Notes: generated by a model from the sequence alone, not told the origin. DNA of 64,000 nt from Polynucleobacter sp. AP-Latsch-80-C2 (GCF_018882185.1 NZ_JACVOY010000006.1:62001-126000); one strand, 5' to 3'; shown: positions 10,538 through 19,332, counted from the stretch's first letter. Translations and numbers: made by a program.

Positions 10538-10820
10538 GAGAAACATTCTAAACACAGATATCAAAACTTTAATTAACGGGGTCTTGTTGCAAAAACCCCG
10601 CAAAAACCCCTGTTTAACCCATATTGGGGCATTTTTCGAGAAAAAAAGGGGTAATTACTAGGGGGTAAGCACATATAACTCCTTGACACCCCTACAAAAA
10701 GGGCAAACAATCGGGGGGTAGGCCTTATTGAGGTTCTATTTAGGCGTGTTGTGGAGCGAGACTGATTAAAAAGTATTTACCCTCATCACGGTTGTTTTAA
10801 GTTTATGTAATGGAGTTCGC
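10538..10820. promoter_or_regulatory. divergent regulatory region clpS / cold-shock gene, rich in GGGGT motifs
   Basis: 283 bases with no gene. It holds at least seven GGGGT or ACCCC pentamers: 10578-10582, 10595-10599, 10606-10610, 10648-10652, 10662-10666, 10688-10692 and 10715-10719. Several are flanked by A or T tracts, and three share the longer form GGGGTA. It must contain the promoters for clpS (minus) and the csp gene (plus). Whether the G-runs are protein sites, a G-quadruplex or chance is not known. Confidence 0.5.
10683..10711 (+). promoter_or_regulatory. probable sigma-70 promoter of the cold-shock gene
   Basis: A consensus -35 TTGACA at 10683-10688 is followed after 17 bases by AACAAT (10706-10711), a weak -10. 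Transcription from here would give a leader of about 100 bases, in keeping with the long structured leaders of csp genes. The -10 match is imperfect. Confidence 0.5.
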
Positions 10821-11024
10821 ATGGCGACCGGAATTGTTAAGTGGTTCAATGATGCAAAAGGTTTTGGCTTTATCAAACCTGATGATGGTGAAGAAGAGTT
10901 GTTCGCGCATTTCAGCGCAATTACTATGCCTGGGTTCAAAACCCTTAAGGAAAACCAAAAGGTAACGTTTGACATTACCCAAGGCCCTAAAGGCAAGCAA
11001 GCTACCAATATCCAAGCGGCTTAA
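10821..11024 (+). CDS. cold-shock domain protein (CspA family)
   Basis: A 67-residue single cold-shock domain that binds single-stranded RNA or DNA and melts mRNA structure. It contains RNP1 as KGFGFI (about residues 13-18) and RNP2 as LFAHFSAI (about 28-35), where family members more often have VFVHFSAI. The start has TGGAG 5-9 bases upstream and a strong terminator follows, so it is a single-gene unit. Whether it is cold-induced or constitutive cannot be told from sequence. Confidence 0.95.
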   Translation: MATGIVKWFNDAKGFGFIKPDDGEEELFAHFSAITMPGFKTLKENQKVTFDITQGPKGKQATNIQAA

Positions 11025-11045
11025 TCGTCTCTTAGATCATTATCT

Positions 11046-11078
11046 AAAAACCCAGGACTTGTTCCTGGGTTTTTTTTC
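11046..11078 (+). terminator. intrinsic terminator of the cold-shock gene
   Basis: Stem ACCCAGGA (11050-11057) with TCCTGGGT (11063-11070), 5-base loop, followed by eight T residues. Confidence 0.92.
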
Positions 11079-11097
11079 GTCTGCATTTTTTCTCGCT

Positions 11098-11110
11098 TAA
11101 AATTCAATAC
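11098..11110 (+). promoter_or_regulatory. -10-like box directly before the DUF192 gene (leaderless candidate)
   Basis: TAAAAT (11098-11103) ends 7 bases before the ATG at 11111 and no Shine-Dalgarno sequence is present, so transcription would begin at the start codon. The -35 region is poor. Confidence 0.45.
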
Positions 11111-11575
11111 ATGTCTACATCTAAAAATTTCTTGCGCCACTCTTGCGCCACTCTACTTACCTCTCTCTTTCTAGCTGCATCAGGATTAGCGCTAGCACAA
11201 GTAAATGTTGGTTTGCCCACGATTGAATTAAAAACGGGTATTTATCGCATTCAGGCAGAGCTCGCTGATAACCCCAAAGCAAGGGAAGTGGGTTTGATGA
11301 ATCGCACCACCATGCCACCGAACTCTGGCATGTTATTTGTCTTTGAACAAAAGGCTGGCCATTGCTTTTGGATGAACAATACCAAGATCCCCCTGTCTAT
11401 CGCCTTTATTGCTGATGACGGCAAGATTGTGAATATCGAAGAGATGCAAGCAGATACGACCAATAACCATTGTCCAAAGGCAGCGGTGCGTTATGCGCTA
11501 GAAATGAATAAGCAATGGTTCTCAGAGCGAGTCATCGTACCGGGAACCGTAATCACTGGACTACCTAAGAGCTAA
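11111..11575 (+). CDS. exported DUF192 family protein
   Basis: A 154-residue protein of unknown function. Residues 1-30 form a signal peptide with a basic start, a hydrophobic core (ATLLTSLFLAASGLA) and an Ala-Leu-Ala-Gln cleavage site, so it is probably periplasmic. The mature part is a complete DUF192 domain: GLMNRTTMPPNSGMLFVF, the CFWMNNTKIPL block, and a C-terminal ALEMNKQW...GT region. The biochemical role of this family is not established. It is a single gene between two terminators, preceded by a -10-like hexamer rather than a ribosome binding site. Confidence 0.9.
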   Translation: MSTSKNFLRHSCATLLTSLFLAASGLALAQVNVGLPTIELKTGIYRIQAELADNPKAREVGLMNRTTMPPNSGMLFVFEQKAGHCFWMNNTKIPLSIAFIADDGKIVNIEEMQADTTNNHCPKAAVRYALEMNKQWFSERVIVPGTVITGLPKS

Positions 11576-11596
11576 ACATTAAAGAAGTTGCCAATA

Positions 11597-11624
11597 AAAA
11601 ACGCAGACCGAGGTCTGCGTTTTG
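11597..11624. terminator. bidirectional terminator between DUF192 gene and ppnP
   Basis: Perfect stem AAACGCAGACC / GGTCTGCGTTT around 11599-11622 with a 2-base centre, flanked by A and T runs, between two converging genes. Confidence 0.85.
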
Positions 11625-11641
11625 CTTTACATGCGCCTGAC

Positions 11642-11947
11642 TTATTCGAAGTGGCAAACGTAATGAACTGGTTGCTCAGCACGAACGATGAAATACCCAC
11701 CCTTTTCTACTTCCCAGCTTTGACCTGCTTTGAACTCTTGCTCTGGAGCACCATTAATGCTTACGAACGCGTTGCCATCTACCACTTCCATGATTTCTTT
11801 AGTGCTCAAATCAAAACGTAAAGTACTTGGCAATACCACGCCTACTGATTTACGAATACCGTTAGGCAAAGTCACGGTATGGGATACGCATTTACCATCG
11901 AAAAATACATTGGCTTTTTTGCCTACTGAAACTTGATCAAATTGCAT
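11642..11947 (-). CDS. ppnP: pyrimidine/purine nucleoside phosphorylase PpnP
   Basis: A small cupin-fold enzyme of the YaiE/DUF1255 family that splits several nucleosides with phosphate to free base and ribose-1-phosphate (established for the E. coli protein). It has 101 residues, close to the usual 94-105. Recognised blocks are KSVGVVLPST, the EVVDG turn, the FKAGQSWEVEKGG cupin strand and the YVCHF end. The ribosome binding site AGAGGA lies before the ATG. It is 39 bases downstream of argG on the same strand and could be co-transcribed with it, although their functions are unrelated. Confidence 0.9.
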   Translation of the reverse strand: MQFDQVSVGKKANVFFDGKCVSHTVTLPNGIRKSVGVVLPSTLRFDLSTKEIMEVVDGNAFVSINGAPEQEFKAGQSWEVEKGGYFIVRAEQPVHYVCHFE

Positions 11948-11986
11948 CTGAATTTCCTCTAATCTAAATTTAGGTTTTTTATTTCG

Positions 11987-13219
11987 TTATTTCTTAGCAC
12001 GCTTACGCTTAGCGATTTCTGCAATACGCATACGCAGAGCATTAAGCTTAATAAAGCCGCCAGCATCAGCCTGGTTATATGCGCCGCCGTCATCATCAAA
12101 GGTAGCGATGTTTTGATCAAACAAAGTATTTGCTGAATCACGCGAGATCACCGACACAGAACCCTTGTAGAGCTTCAAGCGAACTACACCATTCACCATC
12201 TGCTGCGTATGATCAATCAAGGTTTGCAAAGCAATGCGTTCAGGCGACCACCACAAGCCGTTATAGATCAAACTTGCATAACGTGGCATCAAGTCATCTT
12301 TCAGGTGGGCTACTTCGCGATCAAGGGTAATACTTTCAATACCGCGGTGCGCCTTGAGAAGAATGGTGCCGCCAGGGGTTTCATAACAGCCACGGCTCTT
12401 CATGCCAACAAAGCGGTTTTCCACCAGATCCAAGCGGCCAATGCCGTGCTTGCCGCCAATGCGGTTTAACTCTGCTAACAAGTCATGGGGCTTGTAGGCT
12501 TTTCCATCGATCGCAACGGGGTCACCTGCTTTAAATTCAATTTCAATAATTTCTGGGGCATCAGGTGCTTTTTCAGGAGAAACGGTCCAACGCCACATGG
12601 ACTCTTCAGCTTCGGAATTGGGATTCTCTAAATGACGACCTTCGTAACTGATATGCAGTAAGTTGGCATCCATTGAATAAGGTGAGCCGCCTTGCTTGTG
12701 CTTCATCTCCACAGGAATACCGTGCTTTTCAGCATAGGCCATGAGTTTTTCACGGGAGAGCAGATCCCATTCACGCCATGGGGCAATTACTTTGATTCCT
12801 GGCTCTAATGCGTAGTAACCCAACTCAAAGCGAACTTGATCGTTACCTTTGCCGGTTGCTCCATGAGATACAGCATCTGCACCTGTCAGACGCGCAATTT
12901 CAATTTGGCGCTTGGCAATTAAAGGGCGGGCAATTGAAGTGCCTAATAAATATTCGCCTTCATAGATAGTGTTTGCACGGAACATCGGAAATACAAAGTC
13001 GCGTACAAATTCTTCACGCAAGTCATCGATAAAAATATTTTCTGGCTTGATACCAAACTGCAAAGCCTTGGCGCGTGCTGGCTCTAACTCTTCGCCTTGA
13101 CCTAAATCAGCCGTAAAAGTCACAATCTCACAGCCATAGGTATCTTGAAGCCACTTCAAGATCACGCTTGTATCTAAACCACCGGAATAAGCCAATACTG
13201 CTTTTTTAATATCAGACAT
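11987..13219 (-). CDS. argG: argininosuccinate synthase
   Basis: Condenses citrulline and aspartate using ATP, the penultimate step of arginine synthesis. It is 410 residues, with the N-type ATP pyrophosphatase motif [10 protein letters not shown] at residues 9-18, the citrulline/aspartate region [15 protein letters not shown], and [11 protein letters not shown]. This is the shorter (about 400-residue) argininosuccinate synthase type. argF, which makes citrulline, lies 66 bases upstream on the same strand. No arginine-repressor box could be assigned with confidence in the AT-rich gap 13220-13285. Confidence 0.96.
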   Translation of the reverse strand: MSDIKKAVLAYSGGLDTSVILKWLQDTYGCEIVTFTADLGQGEELEPARAKALQFGIKPENIFIDDLREEFVRDFVFPMFRANTIYEGEYLLGTSIARPLIAKRQIEIARLTGADAVSHGATGKGNDQVRFELGYYALEPGIKVIAPWREWDLLSREKLMAYAEKHGIPVEMKHKQGGSPYSMDANLLHISYEGRHLENPNSEAEESMWRWTVSPEKAPDAPEIIEIEFKAGDPVAIDGKAYKPHDLLAELNRIGGKHGIGRLDLVENRFVGMKSRGCYETPGGTILLKAHRGIESITLDREVAHLKDDLMPRYASLIYNGLWWSPERIALQTLIDHTQQMVNGVVRLKLYKGSVSVISRDSANTLFDQNIATFDDDGGAYNQADAGGFIKLNALRMRIAEIAKRKRAKK

Positions 13220-13285
13220 GTTTTCTATTCAATCAAAAAATAATCAAAACAAATTACAAAACTCAATCAATACTTGAAAAACTAT

Positions 13286-14266
13286 TTATTCCAGACGACC
13301 GCAGAGCAAGTACTCCATCAAGGCCTTTTGAACATGTAGGCGATTTTCTGCTTCTTCCCAAACAATACTTTGTGGGCCATCAATCACTTCAGCAGAAACT
13401 TCCTCTCCGCGATGCGCTGGCAAGCAATGCATAAACAAGGCATCCGGTTTTGCTACCGCCATTAACTCCTCGTCAACCATCCAGTCTTGGAATGCTTTCA
13501 TGCGTGAGGTATTTTCATCTTCATAGCCCATGCTGGTCCATACATCGGTTGTGACCAAATCAGCACCCTTACAAGCGTCTTTAGGGTCGGCACATACGGT
13601 TAAATGTTTCGCTGCTTTATCAGTTAGACGACTGGAGTCGAGTTGATACCCTGCTGGTGCAGAGAAACGAAATTGAAAATCTAAACACTCGGCAGCTTGT
13701 ATCCAGGTGTAAGCCATATTGTTGGCATCACCCACCCAAGCCACTGTTTTTCCTTGAATGGGGCCGCGCGCCTCTACGTAAGTAAAGATATCGGCAAGGA
13801 CTTGGCAAGGATGAAACTCATTGGTCAGTCCATTAATTACTGGCACACGAGAGTTCGCTGCAAACCGCTCAATAATTTCCTGACCAAAGGTACGAATCAT
13901 GATGATGTCGGTCATCCGAGAAATAACCTGCGCAGCGTCTTCTACAGGCTCGCCACGACCTAATTGGGTATCTCTGGTGTTTAGGTATACCGCATGGCCG
14001 CCAAGCTGGTGGATGCCTGCCTCAAAGGAAAGGCGTGTACGCGTGGAATGCTTTTCAAAAATCATTGCCAAGGTACGGTCATGCAAAGGATGCCAAGTCT
14101 CGTAACTTTTAAATTTGGATTTGAGCCAAGCCGTTCTTTTGAGCAAGTACTCGTACTCTTCACGAGTCAGGTCTGAAAACTGGAGGTAGTGCTTGACCTG
14201 ACCAGGCACTTGAGGCTTTGCCAGAGAAGTCATAGTTGAGCGTTCTACTAAAGTTTTAGCTTGCAT
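13286..14266 (-). CDS. argF: ornithine carbamoyltransferase
   Basis: Makes citrulline from ornithine and carbamoyl phosphate. The motifs are STRTR (carbamoyl-phosphate site), HPCQVLAD, a central domain with WVGDANNMAYTW, and the HCLPAHRGEE loop holding the catalytic Cys. From 14266 it is 326 residues, with GAG 6 bases before the ATG; a second in-frame ATG at 14233 gives 315 residues, nearer the usual length, but with a poorer ribosome site. The start is therefore uncertain by 11 codons. It precedes argG on the same strand. Confidence 0.95.
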   Translation of the reverse strand: MQAKTLVERSTMTSLAKPQVPGQVKHYLQFSDLTREEYEYLLKRTAWLKSKFKSYETWHPLHDRTLAMIFEKHSTRTRLSFEAGIHQLGGHAVYLNTRDTQLGRGEPVEDAAQVISRMTDIIMIRTFGQEIIERFAANSRVPVINGLTNEFHPCQVLADIFTYVEARGPIQGKTVAWVGDANNMAYTWIQAAECLDFQFRFSAPAGYQLDSSRLTDKAAKHLTVCADPKDACKGADLVTTDVWTSMGYEDENTSRMKAFQDWMVDEELMAVAKPDALFMHCLPAHRGEEVSAEVIDGPQSIVWEEAENRLHVQKALMEYLLCGRLE

Positions 14267-14385
14267 TTTTTTCTCAAAGCTTTCGACTGCACGAAAATAG
14301 ATCCTAAAGTCATCTTACGGCCAACTCGGGCTGTTAAGCTAGAGGGCTAAATACCACTTATTTCTACCACGATCCCGAAGCCAAC

Positions 14386-14694
14386 TTGAACCACAAAAAG
14401 CTTTTCATTCAAGGCATTACCACTTCTGGCAAGCCTTTTCGGCCCAGTGATTGGGCGGAGCGTCTGTGCGGGGTGATGGCTACTTTTCGCCCTCCAGGAG
14501 ATTCTGGAGACCCACGCTTCACTTACTCGCCCTACGTCAGACCTGTACTGATTGCAAAAGTGAAATGCGTTGTTATTGATACCAGACTAGGTGATCTCGA
14601 TCCAAGAGCGCTGGACTTTGTGATGAACTTTGCCAAAGACAACAGCCTACCGATCGAAGAGGCATGTGAGTTTGAACCCAAACCCCAAACCTAG
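14386..14694 (+). CDS. DUF3579 domain protein
   Basis: A 102-residue protein of the betaproteobacterial DUF3579 family, function unknown. Recognisable parts are LFIQGITTSGKPFRPSDWAE near the N terminus, FRPPGDSGDPRFTYSPYVRP in the middle, and DPRALDFVMNFAKDNSLP near the end. No signal peptide or membrane helix is seen. The best start is a TTG at 14386; no ATG precedes the conserved region. The gene diverges from argF, a neighbourhood common in this order, but no link to arginine metabolism is shown. Confidence 0.85.
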   Translation: MNHKKLFIQGITTSGKPFRPSDWAERLCGVMATFRPPGDSGDPRFTYSPYVRPVLIAKVKCVVIDTRLGDLDPRALDFVMNFAKDNSLPIEEACEFEPKPQT

Positions 14695-14699
14695 CCCTA

Positions 14700-14730
14700 A
14701 AAACAAAAACCCGCTCTGATCAGGAGCGGG
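14700..14730 (-). terminator. intrinsic terminator of rpsT
   Basis: Stem CCCGCTC (14710-14716) with GAGCGGG (14724-14730), followed on the minus strand by a T-rich run. A second hairpin (14735-14753, GGTCGAA/TTCGACC) lies between it and the rpsT stop. Confidence 0.88.
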
Positions 14731-14773
14731 CATAGGTCGAAATCTATTCGACCAGCCTACAACAATTACTAAA

Positions 14774-15040
14774 TTACGCTGCCATCGCCTTAATGGCTGC
14801 TGACAAACGTGACTTCTGACGAGCAGCAGTATTTTTGTGCGCAATCTTTTTATCGGCAATCTTGTCGATTGTTGCTTGAGTTGCTGCGAATACTTTTGCA
14901 GCAGCTGCTTTATCACCAGTGTCGATCGCTTTACGAACAGCCTTAATGGATGTGCGGAGCTTTGAACGCAAGCTGGAGTTATGCTCGTTCTGTTTTACTG
15001 CCTGGCGTGCGCGCTTGCGCGCTTGTGCTGTATTGGCCAT
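14774..15040 (-). CDS. rpsT: 30S ribosomal protein S20
   Basis: Primary 16S rRNA-binding protein of the small subunit. It has 88 residues, Lys/Arg/Ala-rich, with the start [14 protein letters not shown] and the [17 protein letters not shown] helix typical of S20. AAGG lies before the ATG. It diverges from murJ, a frequent arrangement in betaproteobacteria. Single-gene unit with tandem hairpins downstream. Confidence 0.97.
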   Translation of the reverse strand: MANTAQARKRARQAVKQNEHNSSLRSKLRTSIKAVRKAIDTGDKAAAAKVFAATQATIDKIADKKIAHKNTAARQKSRLSAAIKAMAA

Positions 15041-15192
15041 CTTTAAACCTTGCCTCTATAAATTGCAAAATGCGATTAGTTGAAAATCTTGTCGGATACG
15101 CCGGATTTGTAAGCCAGCTCACCAAAACCCAAGATTTTACATTAAAGGGGCAAAAAAGCCCAGTTGCCTGATAAATAGGGGAAAATCGGCTC

Positions 15193-16746
15193 ATGAATCT
15201 GCTTTCTGCTGCCGCCAAGGTTAGTTCCCTAACCATGCTTTCCCGTATTACGGGCCTCCTCCGGGAGACCCTAATAGCCCGTAGTTTCGGGGCCTCCGAG
15301 TGGACAGATGCCTTTAATGTGGCTTTTAGACTACCGAATCTCCTGCGCAGATTATTCGCTGAAGGGGCCTTTTCTCAGGCTTTTGTGCCGATTTTGGGTG
15401 AAATTTCCAGCAATGGAGACCAAAAACAGGCCCAAATCCTCGTAAATGCGGTCGCCACCCTCTTATTTTGGGCTTTGCTGCTCACGGTATTGCTCGGCGT
15501 GATTGGCGCCCCAGTGCTCATTCTGGTGATTGCCACAGGCTTTAGTGGCGGTCCAGCCTATGAGGCCAGCGTTGTCATGACCCGCATCATGTTCCCTTAT
15601 ATCGGGTTAATTTCCATGGTTTCACTATCTGCCGGGATTTTGAACACCTTTGGGCGTTTTGCCATTCCCGCCTTTACCCCGGTTTTACTCAATCTCGCCC
15701 TCATTGGATCGGCCGTCTTTTTGGCGCCACATCTAGAGCAGCCGATTTACGCCTTGAGTATTGGTGTGCTTTTGGGCGGTGTGCTGCAGTTAGCAATTCA
15801 GGTTCCAGCGTTATCTCGCTTAGGCCTATTGCCACGCGTTGGGCTACTACCCGGCGCCATCAAGTCCGCCATTCGCAATCCCGATGCAAGACGCGTTTTA
15901 AAACTGATGGGGCCTGCGGTGTTTGCGGTATCCGTTGCGCAAATTTCATTAATCATCAACACCAATATTGCATCACGCTTACAAGCAGGGAGTGTTTCTT
16001 GGCTTTCATATGCTGATCGCTTAATGGAGTTTCCTACCGCTTTGCTTGGCGTTGCCCTGGGCACAGTTCTACTGCCTAGCTTAAGCAAGGCGAATGCCAA
16101 AAATGATTTGTTACATGCCGGCGAACTGCTCATCTGGGGATTGCAACTAACATTCTTGCTAGCAGCGCCTTGTGCGATTGCACTGTTTATTTTCGGCGAG
16201 CCTATTGCAGCAGTTCTGTATCACTACGGAAAATTTAATGCGCTCGATGTCCTGATGACACAGCGCGCGCTCGCTGCGTATGGCGTTGGCCTCATCGGCC
16301 TCATCTTGGTAAAAATTCTGGCGCCAGGTTTTTATTCCCGCCAAGATATTCGTACACCCGTCAAAATTGGCTTGCTTGTACTGGTAGCCACTCAGTTGGC
16401 CAACCTGGTATTTGTACCCTGGCTAGGGCACGCAGGATTAGCGCTCTCCGTGGGAACTGGGGCCTGCCTCAATGCGGCATTGCTTTGGTTTGGCTTACGC
16501 AAACGCGGGGCGCTTCCTGATTCTGCATGGGCGAAGTATTTGGGGCAATTGTTCTTGGCGCTGATTCCCTTGGCAGGAATTCTGTTTTATGCCGCCAGTG
16601 CCCATAATTGGATTGCTCTCCAGGCGGAGCCTTGGGTTCGGATTGGCTTGCTAGCCGGATGGCTAGCATTGGCAGCCATTGTCTACTTTGCATCCCTAGC
16701 TTTAGTTGGAATTCGCTGGCAAAAATTCTTGCGTCATGCAAAATAG
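15193..16746 (+). CDS. murJ: lipid II flippase MurJ
   Basis: MOP-superfamily inner-membrane flippase that moves lipid II to the periplasmic face for peptidoglycan synthesis. It is 517 residues with about 14 hydrophobic segments. The N terminus has the conserved SRITGLLRETLIARSFG and DAFNVAFRLPNLLRRLFAEGAFSQAFVP stretches, followed by the SWLSYADRLMEFP region. No clear ribosome binding site is seen; a GAAAAT hexamer ends 6 bases before the ATG. The next gene starts 5 bases after the stop. Confidence 0.96.
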   Translation: MNLLSAAAKVSSLTMLSRITGLLRETLIARSFGASEWTDAFNVAFRLPNLLRRLFAEGAFSQAFVPILGEISSNGDQKQAQILVNAVATLLFWALLLTVLLGVIGAPVLILVIATGFSGGPAYEASVVMTRIMFPYIGLISMVSLSAGILNTFGRFAIPAFTPVLLNLALIGSAVFLAPHLEQPIYALSIGVLLGGVLQLAIQVPALSRLGLLPRVGLLPGAIKSAIRNPDARRVLKLMGPAVFAVSVAQISLIINTNIASRLQAGSVSWLSYADRLMEFPTALLGVALGTVLLPSLSKANAKNDLLHAGELLIWGLQLTFLLAAPCAIALFIFGEPIAAVLYHYGKFNALDVLMTQRALAAYGVGLIGLILVKILAPGFYSRQDIRTPVKIGLLVLVATQLANLVFVPWLGHAGLALSVGTGACLNAALLWFGLRKRGALPDSAWAKYLGQLFLALIPLAGILFYAASAHNWIALQAEPWVRIGLLAGWLALAAIVYFASLALVGIRWQKFLRHAK

Positions 16747-16751
16747 CTTGT

Positions 16752-17594
16752 ATGCCAACACAACAACTCGACTATTTCACCTCCCTAGTTGCTGAAGACG
16801 AACACCTGCCTTTAACCGAGGCGGCGATTGCAGTTGCTCAGCACGCCTATCCTGACTTGGATGTACAAGGCGTCCTCGATCAAATTGATGAGATGGGCAA
16901 CAAACTCAAAACCCGCATTACACCGGATACATCCCCTATTCAGCGCCTGCAAATTCTGAAGCATTTCTTTTATACCGAGCTTGGCTTTGGTCCAAACCCA
17001 AATGATTTCTACGCTCCTGAAAATTCTTACCTGCATTACATCCTAGAGAATCGTAGAGGCATTCCCATTTCATTGGCGATCTTGATGATGGAGCTTGGCA
17101 ATCAAATTGGGCTCAAGATTCGAGGTGTATCGTTTCCGAATCACTTCATGATGCGCATCTCTCTGCAACAAGGTGAAATCATCATGGATCCCCTGACAGG
17201 AGAATCCCTCTCTAAGCATCAGCTACAAGAGATGTTAGATCCTTATCTAGATGCCAAAGGCTATCGTGGTGAACTCAGCTTACCGCTGAATGTGTTCTTA
17301 CGGGCTTCTAGCTCTCGAGAAATTCTCTCGCGCTTTTTGAGAAACCTCAAAATGATTTATTCAGAACATGAGCGCTGGGAAAGACTACTAGGCATTCAGG
17401 AGCGCCTAGTCATCCTATTGCCAGACTCTGTAGAAGAGATTCGCGACCGAGGCCTGATCTTTGCGCAGTTGGAATATTTCCGTCCAGCCTTGGCAGATAT
17501 GCATCACTATCTGAGTGAAGCACCGGGGGCTGAAGACGCTAGCGATATTCGTGAGCACATCGCCACTTTAGAAAGTCAAACCAAACTGCACTAA
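16752..17594 (+). CDS. SirB1 family protein (transglutaminase-like core with TPR region)
   Basis: A 280-residue cytoplasmic protein. The N-terminal two thirds is a transglutaminase-like fold: SYLHYILENRRGIPISLAIL around residue 95 and RGVSFPNHFMMR near 130. The C-terminal part (about 200-280) is a helical repeat with RLVILLPDSVEEIRDRGLI, like the TPR region of SirB1/YchA proteins. No enzymatic role is established for the family. The start at 16752 is chosen because the earlier in-frame ATG at 16608 lies well inside murJ. The hairpin at 17581-17613 covers the stop codon. Confidence 0.87.
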   Translation: MPTQQLDYFTSLVAEDEHLPLTEAAIAVAQHAYPDLDVQGVLDQIDEMGNKLKTRITPDTSPIQRLQILKHFFYTELGFGPNPNDFYAPENSYLHYILENRRGIPISLAILMMELGNQIGLKIRGVSFPNHFMMRISLQQGEIIMDPLTGESLSKHQLQEMLDPYLDAKGYRGELSLPLNVFLRASSSREILSRFLRNLKMIYSEHERWERLLGIQERLVILLPDSVEEIRDRGLIFAQLEYFRPALADMHHYLSEAPGAEDASDIREHIATLESQTKLH

Positions 17595-17613
17595 TTTTTA
17601 GTATGCAGTTTGG
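17581..17613. terminator. hairpin overlapping the SirB1-family stop, probable bidirectional terminator
   Basis: CCAAACTGCA (17581-17590) pairs with TGCAGTTTGG (17604-17613), with an inner CTAA/TTAG stem, between converging genes. T-rich DNA follows on both sides but no clean T-run. Confidence 0.65.
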
Positions 17614-17621
17614 CTATTGAT

Positions 17622-18269
17622 TTACTTTTGCTTGCGCTGGAAAATCTTATACAGAGCAGCCAGCACAACCGGAATAGCTGCAGCGCCAACACCGACTAAG
17701 ACGATCACATTCAGATTTTGGCGAATGATTGGAATATTGCCAAAGAAATATCCGGCAATAACTAAACCAAATACCCAAAGTGCAGCGCCAGTGATATTGA
17801 AAAACTGGAAGCGTGAGAAATTCATTTCTGATACGCCAGCAATAAATGGCGCAAAAGTTCGAATGATCGGTAAAAAACGCGCCAAGATAATGGTCTTGCC
17901 GCCATGCTTCTCATAGAACGCATGGGTCTTACGTAAAGCGTTTTGATCAATCCAGCGCGATTGACTGCTAAATACTTTTTGTCCGATCCAGCGGCCAATG
18001 AAATAGTTCACAGTGTTACCGGCAACCGCAGCAATCAAAAGACCAATGGTCAAGGTCCAGACATTGAAATGCTCTGTGGCGCAATACGCACCAGCAATAA
18101 ACAAGAGAGAATCTCCCGGCAAGAATGGTGCAACCACCAAACCAGTCTCGGCAAACACAATAGCAAATAACAAGCCATACGCCCAGGCACCATATTGCTG
18201 AATCACGACGTCTAAATGACGGTCAACGTGAAGTAATAAATCGCCTAACTGCATCAGTGCATCAATCAA
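17622..18269 (-). CDS. DedA family membrane protein
   Basis: Inner-membrane protein of the DedA (SNARE-associated/VTT domain) family; members act in membrane lipid homeostasis, some as undecaprenyl-phosphate or phospholipid translocases. Family motifs are FAETGLVVAPFLPGDSLLF, GNTVNYFIGRWIG and RFLPIIRTFAPFIAGVSEM, with hydrophobic helices to the C terminus. I prefer a TTG start at 18269 (215 residues) because GGAG lies 6 bases upstream and the protein then begins right at the conserved helix; ATGs at 18326 and 18344 would run into the miaA promoter. The exact substrate is unknown. Confidence 0.88.
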   Translation of the reverse strand: MIDALMQLGDLLLHVDRHLDVVIQQYGAWAYGLLFAIVFAETGLVVAPFLPGDSLLFIAGAYCATEHFNVWTLTIGLLIAAVAGNTVNYFIGRWIGQKVFSSQSRWIDQNALRKTHAFYEKHGGKTIILARFLPIIRTFAPFIAGVSEMNFSRFQFFNITGAALWVFGLVIAGYFFGNIPIIRQNLNVIVLVGVGAAAIPVVLAALYKIFQRKQK

Positions 18270-18289
18270 CTTGAACTCCAAATATTGGT

Positions 18290-18319
18290 TTGATAAGGAT
18301 ATTAACAGGCTCTTATAAT
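18290..18319 (+). promoter_or_regulatory. sigma-70 promoter of miaA placing transcription start at the ATG
   Basis: TTGATA (18290-18295), 18-base spacer, TATAAT (18314-18319). The -10 ends only 5 bases before the miaA ATG at 18325, so the predicted start site falls on or next to the start codon. Best leaderless-promoter example in the window. Confidence 0.72.
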
Positions 18320-18324
18320 GGGGC

Positions 18325-19326
18325 ATGCAAACTGAACCCCACATTCAGCCTATGCAATCATCAGAGCCTTTTTCAACAATTTGCATTGTTGGTCCTACTG
18401 GTGCAGGCAAAACCCATTTAGCAATGTCTCTGGCTGAGCATGCGAAATCTATTGGCCTCAATATTGAGCTCATCAGCATGGATTCTGCGCTGGTATATCG
18501 CGGTCTTGATATTGGTAGCGCAAAACCGACTAAGGCAGAACAAGCAGCGGTAGTACATCACCTCATTGATATTCTCGAACCCACTGAAGTCTATTCAGCA
18601 GCGCGCTTTGCGAAAGACGCCAAACGTCTTTGTGAAGAGATTCGCAGTAGAGGCAATATTCCAGTGGTGGTTGGTGGAACCATGTTGTATTGGAGGGCCT
18701 GGGCTCATGGCTTGTCCTCCCTGCCCCCAGCAAACCCCGAGATTCGTATTCGACTGGAAGAACAAGCCAAAGCCATCGGTTGGCCAGCAATGCATATGCA
18801 ACTCTCGCAAGTAGATCCCTTGACTGCCGCACGCCTCATGCCGAATGACTCCCAACGAGTGCAACGTGCACTAGAAGTTTTTGAGATTACTGGTAAGCCA
18901 ATGTCCACTCTATTGGCTGAATCCCCCAGCGAAGATGGTCGGGAGGGTTCTGCAATTCCACCATGGATCAATTTAGTTTCTCTTGAGCCTAGTGATCGAG
19001 CACGCCTACATCTCAACCTCGAAAAACGTTTTGATGAAATGCTGTCAGGTGGCTTAATGGAAGAAGTAGAAGCTTTGCGAAAAAATACCGCCCTACATGC
19101 TGACTTACCTGCCATTCGCTCAGTAGGCTATCGCCAAGTTTGGGAATATCTTGATGGGCAAATAGATTTGGCGCAAATGCGTTACAAAGCTTTAGCTGCT
19201 ACGAGACAGCTTGGTAAACGCCAGCTCACTTGGCTGCGCGCTATTGCCGGAAGAAAAACTTTTGACCCCTTCAATCCATCTGAATTGAAGGCGGCTTTAG
19301 ATTACTGCAAAGCGAATTTAAAGTAA
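18325..19326 (+). CDS. miaA: tRNA dimethylallyltransferase
   Basis: Transfers a dimethylallyl group to N6 of A37 in tRNAs reading UNN codons. It has 333 residues. The P-loop GPTGAGKTHLA is near residue 23, followed by SMDSALVYRGLDIGSAKPT, the VVGGTMLYWRA block and the SVGYRQVW motif (about residue 270). The ATG at 18325 has no Shine-Dalgarno but sits at a predicted transcription start; an internal ATG at 18352 is a weaker alternative. The gene converges on purM. Confidence 0.96.
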   Translation: MQTEPHIQPMQSSEPFSTICIVGPTGAGKTHLAMSLAEHAKSIGLNIELISMDSALVYRGLDIGSAKPTKAEQAAVVHHLIDILEPTEVYSAARFAKDAKRLCEEIRSRGNIPVVVGGTMLYWRAWAHGLSSLPPANPEIRIRLEEQAKAIGWPAMHMQLSQVDPLTAARLMPNDSQRVQRALEVFEITGKPMSTLLAESPSEDGREGSAIPPWINLVSLEPSDRARLHLNLEKRFDEMLSGGLMEEVEALRKNTALHADLPAIRSVGYRQVWEYLDGQIDLAQMRYKALAATRQLGKRQLTWLRAIAGRKTFDPFNPSELKAALDYCKANLK

Positions 19327-19332
19327 GTTGCT

